Program-made: the position numbers and the translations under genes | The notes under the pieces: generated by a model | Seen by the model: only the letters and a program-made list of their open reading frames with translations | What the model was told of the DNA's origin: nothing | Database searches by the model: none | Shown: positions 53,462 through 61,918 of the stretch, one piece after another | Numbering within the stretch: position 1 is the stretch's first letter | How the letters are laid out: the number at the start of each line of letters is the position of its first letter | Assembly (NCBI GenBank): GCA_942493375.1 | Contig: OW818698.1 | Coordinates: 4,278,001 to 4,342,000 of the forward strand | Length of the DNA: 64,000 nucleotides | Reading direction: 5' to 3' | Origin: G942493375 sp942493375 | GTDB taxonomy: Bacteria; Armatimonadota; UBA5829

Positions 53462-55375
53462 ATGATATCTTTTAAATTCGATACGGCGAAGCTGCCGTTT
53501 TCTTTTAGGCTGGATGGGAAGCCTTCCAGTGAGTTTTTGGGGAAGTGGAAAGTGCGGGAGTCTGAGGCTGCTAGTGTTGGTGGACGTACAAAGACACTCA
53601 GCTATTCGGATGCTGGCAGTTGCCTGGAAGTAATTGCATCTGTACGATTCTTCGATGCTATGGATGCTGTGGACTGGGTTATTGAGTTCAGGAATACTGG
53701 TGATAAAGATACGCCTATTATCTCGGACATTCAGGCATTGGACTGGAAATGGTTATTGCCTGTTGAGGAGAAGTTGACTCTGCACCATGCGCATGGCAGC
53801 GAATGTGTGATGGATGATTTTGTGCCGAGGACTGATGATATTTATGCTCAGCGTGAGTTGACCCTGGCACCTAAATTTGGCCGTTCATGCGATGGGGAAA
53901 TGCCTTTTATGAATCTGCAGGCAGCGGATGGCGGAGTGGTGTTTGCTATTGGATGGACGGGGCAGTGGGAGTCTGATTTTAAGCGGGTGGATAACCAGTT
54001 TGGCGTTCGGGTTGGGATGGACAAGACTAATCTGCATTTGAAGCCGGGGGAACATATCCGGACTCCGAGAATGCTGATGATCAACTATGTTGGCAGCGAT
54101 AGAATAACTGGCAACAACCTGCTGCGGAAGGCTATTCTGGATTACTATACTCCCAGGATCAATGGTAAGTTGGCGATTCCTCCGACTGCTCATATGACTA
54201 TGTCCAGTTACCACAAGACTCAGGTTGTATCGCTGGAAAATGAGCTCAATGCACTGGCAAAGGCTGCATCACTCGGGTTGGAAGCTTATTGGGTAGATGC
54301 GTGCTGGTATGGGTCCGGAAATAGTTGGTGGGAAGAAGTCGGGAACTGGAATATCCGTAAGGATGTGTTCCCGAATGGGTTGAAACCGATTGGAGATGCT
54401 GCGCATGAGGCTGGGATGAAGTTTATCCTGTGGTTTGAGCCTGAACGAGTCCGGCAGAAAGCTGCTATAGCTACTGAGCACCCAGAATACCTGTTCCAGT
54501 CACCGGATGATCCTGACAATGCTCTTCTTAATCTGGGGATGCCGGAGGCGCTTGAGTATATTGTAGATGCGATAGACAAGATCATCACTGAGAGTGGGGT
54601 GGATGTTTACAGGCAGGACTTTAACTTTGGACCGCTGACCTATTGGGACCATGCGGATACGCCTGATAGGGTCGGATATGCTCAGGCTAAACACATTGAA
54701 GGGCTCTATGCGATGTGGGATGAACTGCTGCGAAGGCATCCGGGAATGACTATTGATAACTGCTCCAGTGGGGGGAGAAGGATTGACCTGGAGATGTGCA
54801 GCAGGTCTTATCCGCTGTGGAGGAGCGATTTCTCTGATGTCGGAGGACCAGGCTGGGGAATGGGACTGCAGGTTGGTGACCAGTGCCAGACAGCGGGACT
54901 ATCTCCATGGGTACCTCTGCATACGGCAGCTGTGTGGTCATTTAGCCCATATGCATTCCGCAGTGCGATGTCTACGGGGGTAGTTATATATTGCAGCATT
55001 CTGACAGAAGACTTCCTGGACGAGGATGCTAAACTGGCGCTGGCGGAACTGAGAAGCCTGCGACCGTACTACCTGGGAGATTTCTACCCGCAAGTCCCTC
55101 TGACTGCCAATTACCACGACTGGTGTGGATATCAATACCACCGTCCTGATGAGAACGATGGCTTTGCTGTGTTCTTGAGAAGGCATGAGAGCCCTTACGA
55201 GACTATAGATGCATCCCTGAAAGGTATTGATGAAGATGCAGAGTATGTGGTGAGTCTGTCTGAGAGCTTTATTGAGTCACCCAGGCAGGTTATGAGCGGG
55301 AAAGCGCTTGCCAATATCAAGATAACGATTGGTGAGCAACCGGGATCGTTGCTGGTCAGATATAGCAGGAAGTAG
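53462..55375 (+). CDS. GH36-family alpha-galactosidase
   Basis: A 637-residue cytoplasmic enzyme of GH36. A beta-supersandwich N-domain leads to the barrel with EAYWVDACWY and FILWFEPERV; the nucleophile is D386 (YRQDFN) and the acid/base D456 (WRSDFSD). The CSSGGRR motif between them binds substrate. It should release alpha-galactose, or in some members other alpha-linked sugars, from imported oligosaccharides. ATG 53462 is preferred because GAGGTG (53447-53452) is its ribosome site; GTG at 53450 would overlap that site. It closes the four-gene run and is followed by a hairpin at 55387. Confidence 0.92.
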   Translation: MISFKFDTAKLPFSFRLDGKPSSEFLGKWKVRESEAASVGGRTKTLSYSDAGSCLEVIASVRFFDAMDAVDWVIEFRNTGDKDTPIISDIQALDWKWLLPVEEKLTLHHAHGSECVMDDFVPRTDDIYAQRELTLAPKFGRSCDGEMPFMNLQAADGGVVFAIGWTGQWESDFKRVDNQFGVRVGMDKTNLHLKPGEHIRTPRMLMINYVGSDRITGNNLLRKAILDYYTPRINGKLAIPPTAHMTMSSYHKTQVVSLENELNALAKAASLGLEAYWVDACWYGSGNSWWEEVGNWNIRKDVFPNGLKPIGDAAHEAGMKFILWFEPERVRQKAAIATEHPEYLFQSPDDPDNALLNLGMPEALEYIVDAIDKIITESGVDVYRQDFNFGPLTYWDHADTPDRVGYAQAKHIEGLYAMWDELLRRHPGMTIDNCSSGGRRIDLEMCSRSYPLWRSDFSDVGGPGWGMGLQVGDQCQTAGLSPWVPLHTAAVWSFSPYAFRSAMSTGVVIYCSILTEDFLDEDAKLALAELRSLRPYYLGDFYPQVPLTANYHDWCGYQYHRPDENDGFAVFLRRHESPYETIDASLKGIDEDAEYVVSLSESFIESPRQVMSGKALANIKITIGEQPGSLLVRYSRK

Positions 55376-55386
55376 GTTTTGAGCTT

Positions 55387-55418
55387 GATCGCCTGGGTGA
55401 TTGATCACTCAGGCGATC
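55387..55418 (+). terminator. hairpin after GH36
   Basis: GATCGCCTGGGTGA (55387-55400) pairs with TCACTCAGGCGATC (55405-55418), with one G-U pair and a TTGA loop. It lies 11 bases after the stop codon. The following T tract is weak. Confidence 0.65.
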
Positions 55419-55547
55419 CTATGCAAGGCAAATAATGACAAATGTCCGATATAATTCACATTTTGCGAGGTAGTTCGTTCGGGAAAATATTTGTGTTTTT
55501 ACGATTTGGGCTTGTTTTTGGGGTGATTTGAGCTCAAACGCCTTGTC

Positions 55548-55666
55548 GAAACGAATTAAAACACCTCTGAAAATTAAAGAACCCCCTTTATTTTTTGCTG
55601 AAACGCTCTGTTATTTATCTGAAACTTACTGAAACATGCCCGAAACTTTCAGAAACGTGCTGAATA
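55548..55666. repeat. GAAAC motif array with about 10.4-bp period
   Basis: GAAAC, AAAAC or closely related GAA words begin at 55548, 55558, 55569, 55579, 55600, 55621, 55631, 55642, 55652 and 55662. Spacing is 10-11 or about 21 bases. This phasing matches the DNA helical repeat, as in intrinsically curved DNA. Confidence 0.55.
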
Positions 55667-55899
55667 AATTCTGACTAAGTTGAACGGTAGTAGAACATTG
55701 TCTGATTATCAGTGACATGTATTGCATTTGTATTGTTTTAATTGTAACTGCAAACGGGCAAGGCAATCGGCTTTCAGTGTTGTAAATATTGCTTCCAATG
55801 TTAGACGACATGAACATAAAAAAGTGTACTACTTTTCGGGTAATATTTTCGGTATATTATTGTGACGCTAGCTTAAGATGCAGGTGGGAAATAATTCTT

Positions 55900-55917
55900 A
55901 ACCACGGAATACACGAA
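55900..55917. repeat. AACCACGGAATACACG intergenic repeat, second copy
   Basis: Matches 14598-14616 over AACCACGGAATACACG and then diverges. Confidence 0.5.
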
Positions 55918-55984
55918 AAAATGGCGGGAGATAACTTGTCTGCAGCTTCGGATTAGGGTTGTATGACGCGGACGCTGGATGAAT

Positions 55985-56016
55985 TCTCACGCAAAGCCGC
56001 TAAGGCGCTAAGAAGG
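55985..56016. repeat. CGC(T/A)AAG short-period repeat
   Basis: CGCAAAG, CGCTAAG, CGCTAAG recur within 32 bases, in the manner of the repeat at 15801. Confidence 0.5.
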
Positions 56017-56076
56017 GAAGCTTGCTTTCGTTTTTGTATGCTTTGTGGATAGGTGTTGTATACCACTGTAACGTAA

Positions 56077-56110
56077 AAAGAGGACGATAACATTCGTGTT
56101 GTTATTGTCC
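56077..56110 (-). terminator. orphan terminator-like hairpin
   Basis: GGACGATAACA (56082-56092) pairs with TGTTATTGTCC (56100-56110) with one G-U. On the minus strand it runs into T residues near 56077-56080. No minus-strand gene ends here, so it may belong to a lost gene or a small RNA. Confidence 0.4.
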
Positions 56111-56172
56111 AAAACCAGGATTATCGGGTGTGATATGATATTGCACTGCATTCCATTTCAGGAGTTGTTAAG

Positions 56173-56349
56173 ATGCCAAGCCATATGGCTGTGTTTAGTT
56201 TAGTTCAAGATTTTACCGATATCCTTGATGGGAAAAGTATCATAGAAGCAAGTGTTGGTCCGAAGCGGGACGCCATTATACTTGCAGTTGATACAGAACA
56301 TCAGCGACTATTATTTTATCCAATAACACTATGGTCTTACGATAGTTGA
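56173..56349 (+). CDS. 58-residue small protein
   Basis: A short open frame from ATG 56173 to TGA 56347-56349. It encodes a 58-residue, mixed-charge protein (MPSHMAVFSLVQDF at the front, LLFYPITLWSYDS at the end). It has a strong ribosome site, CAGGAG at 56159-56164, with an 8-base spacer, and precedes a membrane-protein gene by 31 bases. No membrane segment or known motif. The ribosome site and protein-like composition make it credible, but no family is recognised. Confidence 0.5.
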   Translation: MPSHMAVFSLVQDFTDILDGKSIIEASVGPKRDAIILAVDTEHQRLLFYPITLWSYDS

Positions 56350-56380
56350 TTATAATACTAGGTCAGTCAGAGGATACACC

Positions 56381-57025
56381 TTGCTCAAGAATAATTCCAG
56401 AACCATTCTGATCATATTGGGCATTCTCAGTGTCATTGTGTTTATTGGTATTACCAGACATACAGCAGAACTGGAATCCATTCCAAGAGCTCTATCGAAG
56501 ACAAACGTTCCTACGCAGTTTAATATCATAGGGATTACTGATTCAGGCGTACCGGTGTTGCTGGAACACGAGATTGGTTTGCAAGACGAGTTCAAGGATT
56601 CAAGATCAGAGAAGAAGCTAGAAAAAGACTATCGCGTAAAAATCCTATGGCAAAAAGATTGTAAAGACAGCAAGAAATATTCGTTCTATATTGATGCTAA
56701 GAAGAAAGAGAGTATTGAAGAGACTCTCACTGCTGCGCTGAATGATAACGTACGATGTGTAACTATAAAGATTCTCGAAGACAATCCATCAACAAAGCGG
56801 CAGAGAATCTACGTTGATTACTGGAGTGATGATTTCAACTATTACTCAGTGTATGCAGTCAATAACAGGAGTGTGGTAGTCCTTAAATATGGCGATTCAA
56901 CCAGACATGATGGCGTAATGGCTGCTTTTATAGGATTCAGGTATATGATTCTATTCTATGTTCTGGGATGTATAGTATTTGCTGTTGCAGTCTGGTGTGA
57001 ATCTGAAAAGCAGAAGAAGATATAG
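56381..57025 (+). CDS. two-helix membrane protein, unknown
   Basis: A 214-residue protein with a hydrophobic helix at each end (about 8-24 and 186-206) and a 160-residue hydrophilic central domain rich in lysine and aspartate. The topology suggests a domain held on one face of the membrane. The start TTG 56381 follows GAGGA at 56370-56374. It may share a transcript with the 58-residue gene before it. No family recognised, and no enzymatic motif found. Confidence 0.65.
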   Translation: MLKNNSRTILIILGILSVIVFIGITRHTAELESIPRALSKTNVPTQFNIIGITDSGVPVLLEHEIGLQDEFKDSRSEKKLEKDYRVKILWQKDCKDSKKYSFYIDAKKKESIEETLTAALNDNVRCVTIKILEDNPSTKRQRIYVDYWSDDFNYYSVYAVNNRSVVVLKYGDSTRHDGVMAAFIGFRYMILFYVLGCIVFAVAVWCESEKQKKI

Positions 57026-57042
57026 AATATTGTATTCGTGGC

Positions 57043-57091
57043 GGACATGGATGTCCGGGGAATATGGCCAAGGTCATGGATGACCTTGGCC
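57043..57091. repeat. two palindromes with identical TGGA loops
   Basis: GGACA-TGGA-TGTCC (57043-57056) and GGCCAAGGTCA-TGGA-TGACCTTGGCC (57066-57091) are both perfect and share the loop, so they are likely related REP-type units. Confidence 0.65.
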
Positions 57092-57296
57092 AACAGGTGG
57101 GATAGTCGACCTTGGCTAACAAAGGTTTCGCTTCATTCGTTCAGGTATCCCAAATATACACACCTATCAAGTAGCGTATACCCTCGTTTTCAGCCTCCAA
57201 CCATGTCATTTGTTGACGATACGATGGCTTTTGTTAATGGTTTTGAGATTATTCGGTCTTACCGCCTCAATCTGGACTTCTAAGCAGTCCTCGTGT

Positions 57297-57326
57297 TTGT
57301 GGTTGTTGTAAATACTTTTGTATAAT
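57297..57326 (+). promoter_or_regulatory. possible promoter of the 57386 gene
   Basis: TTGTGG (57297-57302) and a perfect TATAAT (57321-57326) are 18 bases apart and lie 59 bases before the start codon. Confidence 0.4.
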
Positions 57327-57385
57327 TATGCATCCATACGATCTGTAAGTGCATTGAATTAATAGAGATAGGGAGGGTTGATTAT

Positions 57386-59419
57386 ATGGTTCATTTGCGA
57401 CTGCGTTTTTGGTCTCTGGGTATAGTGACTGGAGTGTTGGTACTTACACTGTGCATGATGCTTTTCGGCCATGCTGAGGTAGTGCATCCGATTCTCACTC
57501 TGCAGAGCCCTTCCTATTTGGTTCCCGGGCAACATTGTGAGGTGACTTACCGATTAGCATTAAAATCTTCCAAGCCTGTTAATGCGACACTGGCTTTCTT
57601 TCCGTTGAATGCTGATGCAAAGGCTCAGAATCAGCCACTCATCTCCTTTCCAGTGCAATTGCAATGCGGGAAAAGTAAAAGTATTTCCCTTGACCTGAAA
57701 GCATTACCTATAGTCACTGCCAGCTATTTGATACGACTTACGGCTGGATCAAACGACCAGTATATTGCAGAATGCAGGAGCCAGGTTAAGGCATGGGATC
57801 TTATCGGGTGCTTTGTGGATCCGGTAACAGAGCAGGAGAAGCGTGATATGGATTCTGTCGGTAATGAGTACGCTGGTGATCCTGAGATTGAATATGGAGG
57901 ACCTCCTATCGATGATGAGGCTGAAGTTGAGCCAGAACATTATCCATACTGCTCCGGAATAAATCCTAAAACTGTTACTTCAAAACAGATAAATATAAAA
58001 ACCTGGTTTAGTGGTCAAAGTGAACGACAAGCATCTCACCTGTACATTACAAATAGTGGACCAACATATAAGATATCACCTCAGGAATGGGAACAAGTTT
58101 GGGGAATAGAACAAGCGAAAAAGAAATGGTATGATGATCAGGGGGCTGTATTATATCCACTAAATGGGATATTCTATACTACTGCTCCAGGACAGTATCA
58201 TAATATCAAAATGGTTTTAGCAAAAGATTGTGCAACGGACTATGCTGGAAATACTGTTGGAGTCACTCAAACCATCATAGAAAAAGTTACTATTGATGGT
58301 GAAGGCAAGTTTAAAAGTAAATGGTTTTATGCTGTTCCCCACAAAGACAAATCGGCCTATAAAGTCAAACCTGATCCTCCGAAACCTCGTAAACTCACAC
58401 GCTTCGAGCGGTTTTACCCTATATATCGTGCCCACATCGCTGAAATTGCGGCTAAATATGCACAGCAACGTGCGAGGTCTTCTCAGCCAATGATACAGGA
58501 CAAACAGGAAAGAGAACAGCGAGTAGTTGATAGTGAGAAAGATTTGTTGGAACAACTTCGAAAAAGGGCTCATAAATACGGACGAAAAAAGCTATTCGAA
58601 ATGGATGGTGAAGCTTTAGAACGCGAAATAATCCTCCCTCACTGCGAAGCTTCGGGGAGGATCTTTACTCAGCTATATAAGGAAAATCTTGTAGGTACGA
58701 AGGAGCTGCTTGAGAGTCTCGGTTATTATCACGATTTATCACAAATCTGGATTACCCTGGTTCAGGATATTGTTCGCAATTCCGAGCCCCATTCTGAAGA
58801 CTGGCGGCGTGGGATTAACATATTATATAAAGCAGGAGTCAACCGGGAGATTTACAGATCAGATTTGGAAAAGGATGCCCTGGCCGGCAATTCTGCAACG
58901 CTCTATATACTATTTTTTACTTTCGACAATAAAACTGGAATACCGCAAGTTTGTATAACGGATGCTAATGATAAATTACTGGAGAGATTATGTGATGAGA
59001 AATCCAAGCCAGGCATCCGAACAGTTTGTACTGCATATGCTGCTGCCAGCGGTAAGATAGCTCTCGCGGAGCGTATAGGCAGCGAGGTGTGTGCAGTAGC
59101 ATATATTGGTGCGAAACGGTCTGATGATGGTTATGCAGAATCACCACGCCAGGATTCTGAGTTGTTCGGTGCACGTTGTCGCACTGGATACTCTCCAAAT
59201 ATGCTTGCAGTATTATTTTACGAAGTGCGCACTGAGAAGGCATTTCGGATTATTCTTGAGCGATCTGATGCAGCACGGGCGATAAAGTTCGGATATAGAC
59301 CTGTACCATTGCCCTGGCACAAAACACAAGGTTATTCGTTGGCTGAATGGGAGCTAGAACAGGCTGACAGTCTGATTAACACTCTTAAGGAATTCGATAA
59401 ACAGGTTGCTAAGAAATAA
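57386..59419 (+). CDS. large secreted protein, unknown
   Basis: A 677-residue exported protein (signal peptide about 1-28). The first 130 residues look like an immunoglobulin-type domain. A hydrophilic acidic stretch (about 155-195) is followed by a beta-rich part. A charged, probably helical segment (about 340-420) is rich in Q, R and E (REQRVVDSEKDLLEQLRKRA). The remainder is a mixed alpha/beta domain with repeated Cys. No family recognised. GGGAGGG lies ahead of the ATG. A WD40 gene follows 69 bases downstream and may belong to the same unit. Confidence 0.7.
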   Translation: MVHLRLRFWSLGIVTGVLVLTLCMMLFGHAEVVHPILTLQSPSYLVPGQHCEVTYRLALKSSKPVNATLAFFPLNADAKAQNQPLISFPVQLQCGKSKSISLDLKALPIVTASYLIRLTAGSNDQYIAECRSQVKAWDLIGCFVDPVTEQEKRDMDSVGNEYAGDPEIEYGGPPIDDEAEVEPEHYPYCSGINPKTVTSKQINIKTWFSGQSERQASHLYITNSGPTYKISPQEWEQVWGIEQAKKKWYDDQGAVLYPLNGIFYTTAPGQYHNIKMVLAKDCATDYAGNTVGVTQTIIEKVTIDGEGKFKSKWFYAVPHKDKSAYKVKPDPPKPRKLTRFERFYPIYRAHIAEIAAKYAQQRARSSQPMIQDKQEREQRVVDSEKDLLEQLRKRAHKYGRKKLFEMDGEALEREIILPHCEASGRIFTQLYKENLVGTKELLESLGYYHDLSQIWITLVQDIVRNSEPHSEDWRRGINILYKAGVNREIYRSDLEKDALAGNSATLYILFFTFDNKTGIPQVCITDANDKLLERLCDEKSKPGIRTVCTAYAAASGKIALAERIGSEVCAVAYIGAKRSDDGYAESPRQDSELFGARCRTGYSPNMLAVLFYEVRTEKAFRIILERSDAARAIKFGYRPVPLPWHKTQGYSLAEWELEQADSLINTLKEFDKQVAKK

Positions 59420-59488
59420 GCATATGCCTGTTAATGGGCTGCAACCACTGCTGTCCAGAGAATCTATTACTCACTGTTGGAGGATGCA

Positions 59489-60514
59489 ATGATTTGTTAT
59501 CGCTATCATATTGCCTGTCTTCTTATGATTGTAATGTGTTTGAGTATGGTCTCTTTTTCCTCTGTTGCTGCAACTTCAAAACGAGCCGGTACTAATATAA
59601 AAGGTCACGGTGATCAGGTGTCTGCTGTATGCTTTACTCCGGATGGTAGAATATTGATTTCTGGAAGTTTTGATGGCACAGCTAAGGTTTGGAATGCATC
59701 AACAGGAGCCTGGATCCGTGATATAACTAAACATCAGGCTAAGATATCTAAGGTAACCATCGACTCCACCGGTAAGATTGTTGCACTTGCGTATGCAAGT
59801 GGAGACATTGAGCTGCGGAACTTGGTAACAGCAAAGATAGTTTGTGCCTTCGTAAGTGGTGTGAGATATCCCGAACAACTGGAATTCGTCTCAATCGAGA
59901 GCATATTGATTAGTTCCAGTCTGTACGACAGGGCTGAATTGTTTAGTACTGTAACAGGTAAATGTCTGAAGAAAATGGAAGGCAGATCCCTGGTCGTCGG
60001 CGCAGATCTTAAAACTACTGCTATGAGTAGTGGAAAAGGTAGTGTGACTTTGGTGAATCAGATTACCGGTAAACAAACAAGTCTGCCTGCTGCAGATCGT
60101 CCGAACTTTTTCAGTTCCGATGGAACAATGCTAGTTACAGCTACCAATGAAGCAAATGGTGATGAGGCAAATCCGACAGATATAATCAAAGTATGGAATG
60201 TGGCTACGGGTAAGCTCTTAATGCAAGCTGGATGTATTAACGGTGCTCTCACGTTTGATCGTCAAGGTACCAGGATACTGGTTGTCAATGGTTTAGCTCT
60301 ACCTATTGTTAACATGATTAACATCGAGAATGGCAAATGCACTATGGCGGTAAATAGCCGCCAGTATTTCGCATCAGCCGGCACATTTAGTAATGACGGA
60401 AAGAAAATCGCTATCGGCGGTAGCGATGGAGGCATTATCATTTGGGATATCTTGAAGAATAAACAGATATGCAATATAAAAGGTAGTATTCCATCTGAAT
60501 ATACCGGGTTATAG
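59489..60514 (+). CDS. secreted WD40-repeat protein
   Basis: A 341-residue beta-propeller protein. After a signal peptide (about 1-27) come WD40 blades: GHGDQVSAVCFTPDGR and SGSFDGTAKVWNASTGAW are textbook. Later blades are degenerate (IKVWNVATGKLL and IAIGGSDGGIIIWD). Blade count is about six or seven. WD40 propellers act as protein-binding scaffolds; the partner here may be the preceding secreted protein. GGAGG (59479-59483) places the start at ATG 59489 rather than the TTG twelve bases earlier. Confidence 0.85.
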   Translation: MICYRYHIACLLMIVMCLSMVSFSSVAATSKRAGTNIKGHGDQVSAVCFTPDGRILISGSFDGTAKVWNASTGAWIRDITKHQAKISKVTIDSTGKIVALAYASGDIELRNLVTAKIVCAFVSGVRYPEQLEFVSIESILISSSLYDRAELFSTVTGKCLKKMEGRSLVVGADLKTTAMSSGKGSVTLVNQITGKQTSLPAADRPNFFSSDGTMLVTATNEANGDEANPTDIIKVWNVATGKLLMQAGCINGALTFDRQGTRILVVNGLALPIVNMINIENGKCTMAVNSRQYFASAGTFSNDGKKIAIGGSDGGIIIWDILKNKQICNIKGSIPSEYTGL

Positions 60515-60595
60515 TTGCAGTTTATATAGTCTGAGATGTGCAATCGCACCGAAACGGAAAGTATGTATACACGCATTCCGCCTTCGTCATGCCTC

Positions 60596-60637
60596 TTGAC
60601 AATTCCAAGCAAAGTGACCATACTAGTCATATCTAGT
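60596..60637 (+). promoter_or_regulatory. promoter and palindromic operator of the toxin-antitoxin pair
   Basis: TTGACA (60596-60601) and CATACT (60619-60624) are 17 bases apart. ACTAG-TCATAT-CTAGT (60622-60637) is a palindrome overlapping the -10 box, where an autoregulating Phd-type antitoxin would bind. Confidence 0.6.
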
Positions 60638-60656
60638 AGTCAAGGTGGTTTTTATT

Positions 60657-60950
60657 ATGCGGACTGCGGCTATTGCTAAGTTGAAGGCTGGGCTTTCGGG
60701 TTATATTGAGAGTGTTAAGGCTGGGGAGCAGGTGGTGGTGACGGACCGGGGACGGCCGGTGGCGCTTATTGTACCTGTTGCATTGAGTGTCTCTGAGGAT
60801 GACAGGAGATCTGAGCTTGTTGCTAAAGGGTTGGTGAGACCTGGTGGAGGACCGATCTCTTTGAAATTTATTGAAGATGCAGTGGTCTCAGGACTGACAC
60901 TTGACCGGGTGCTGCAGGTTATTGATGAAGAGCGGGAGGACAGAGTATGA
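60657..60950 (+). CDS. Phd/YefM-family antitoxin
   Basis: A 97-residue antitoxin: N-terminal DNA-binding fold with KLKAGLSGYIESVKAGE and VTDRGRPVALIVP, then an acidic C-terminal tail that would wrap the toxin. Its stop overlaps the toxin start by four bases (ATGA), the normal TA arrangement. ATG 60657 gives a typical start; the upstream ATG 60645 is less likely. The palindrome at 60622 is the expected autorepression site. Confidence 0.92.
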   Translation: MRTAAIAKLKAGLSGYIESVKAGEQVVVTDRGRPVALIVPVALSVSEDDRRSELVAKGLVRPGGGPISLKFIEDAVVSGLTLDRVLQVIDEEREDRV

Positions 60951-61369
60951 AGTTCTGGGATAGCTCCGCGCTTTTTGTTTTGTTGACTGTACAGCAAAGC
61001 AGTTCAATTGCTATCGAGATATTCAACTCCGATCCCGAGATAGCGATCTGGTGGGGAACCCCTGTTGAGTTGGCATCGGCAGCAGCCAGGTTGCGGAGGA
61101 TGGGAGAGGTGAGTGATGCAGACTATTCCCGCATCATATCAAAGATTGGCCCGCTTGCCCAGATGTGTGAGGAAGTCCAACCGAGTGAAGAAGTCAGACA
61201 GACCGCGCTCAGGTTGATACGCATACACGACTTGCGCGCTGCAGACTCATTCCAACTGGCAGCGGCTCTGGTCTGGGCAAGGCACATGCCGACAGGTATT
61301 GAGTTTGTATGTATGGATTCCAAGCTTAAGTTGGCAGCAGAGAAGGAAGGGTTTGCGGTTTTAGGGTAA
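60947..61369 (+). CDS. vapC: VapC-type PIN-domain toxin
   Basis: A 140-residue PIN ribonuclease. The acidic metal-binding residues are D5 (FWDSSAL), E41 (VELASA), D100 (RAADSFQLA) and D124 (CMDSKL). VapC toxins cut tRNA or rRNA when the antitoxin is degraded. It overlaps the antitoxin by four bases, so both are co-translated. Length and motifs fit the family exactly. The RNA target is unknown. Confidence 0.93.
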   Translation: MKFWDSSALFVLLTVQQSSSIAIEIFNSDPEIAIWWGTPVELASAAARLRRMGEVSDADYSRIISKIGPLAQMCEEVQPSEEVRQTALRLIRIHDLRAADSFQLAAALVWARHMPTGIEFVCMDSKLKLAAEKEGFAVLG

Positions 61370-61425
61370 TCTGAATTAGGTTACTATAACTGTCTGATTA
61401 TTAAAACCGAGGGAATGCGAAGTAG

Positions 61426-61728
61426 ATGAAAATGAAGAATACTCTAAAATCCTGGATCATTAGAACTTTTCTCGGTCATTCAAAATGTACAATTGGAATA
61501 GTCGGTAACAATGGATTTCGTGAAGGAGATAGAGTAAAAGTCTCTGCTGAAGGTGGATGGCGTCAAGACTTCTTCGGTGTTGTCAGGGATGGTCCGAAAC
61601 CTCAGGAAACCTTGCAGGGATTGGATTATGTTTACTCTATCTGGTTTGATAGTCCACAAGATGATTTAAGCGAAGATGGTCCTTATGCTGGAGCTGAGAT
61701 ACTCAGCTGTTATCTCGAAAAAGTGTAA
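61426..61728 (+). CDS. small basic protein with SH3-like fold, unknown
   Basis: A 100-residue protein, basic at the N-terminus (MKMKNTLKSWIIRTF), followed by a compact beta region with FREGDRVKVSAEGGW and FFGVVRDG. The GDRVKV turn recalls the KOW/SH3-type barrels of nucleic-acid or ribosome-associated proteins. It starts 56 bases after VapC on the same strand, but no link to the TA pair is evident. Ribosome site weak; family unrecognised. Confidence 0.6.
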   Translation: MKMKNTLKSWIIRTFLGHSKCTIGIVGNNGFREGDRVKVSAEGGWRQDFFGVVRDGPKPQETLQGLDYVYSIWFDSPQDDLSEDGPYAGAEILSCYLEKV

Positions 61729-61918
61729 CAGATCGTTCATGGGTGATGGCCTAGAAATCGTATCAAAGTTCTGGTGTAATCCGTTCGCACTGGTTTCAGC
61801 ACGAACGGATTTCGCTTTGATCACTATCATTGGGCTACCTGAGTCTAATACTAGCCATGATTGGTTGCCAGGTTGTAAACTTATGATGCAATACAAGATT
61901 AGGAAGATGGAGTATACA

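Larger units (their letters stand above)
55376..56172. other. long non-coding region with phased motif array and repeats
   Basis: Roughly 0.8 kb without a convincing gene. It contains the GH36 terminator-like hairpin, the helically phased GAAAC array (55548-55666), two short-period repeats (55900 and 55985), and an orphan minus-strand terminator-like hairpin at 56077. Confidence 0.7.
57026..57385. other. intergenic region with paired TGGA-loop palindromes
   Basis: No gene is convincing here. The stretch carries two palindromes (57043-57056 and 57066-57091) and a probable promoter for the next gene (57297-57326); the open frame at 57038-57283 reads straight through the palindromes and has no ribosome site. 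Confidence 0.65.

Noticed and set aside
55548..55666. GAAAC array as a CRISPR array
   Set aside because: Units are about 10 bases apart with no constant repeat of 20 or more bases, no spacers and no cas genes.
57038..57283. Possible 81-residue gene
   Set aside because: It reads through two perfect palindromes, lacks a ribosome site and has no protein-like features.
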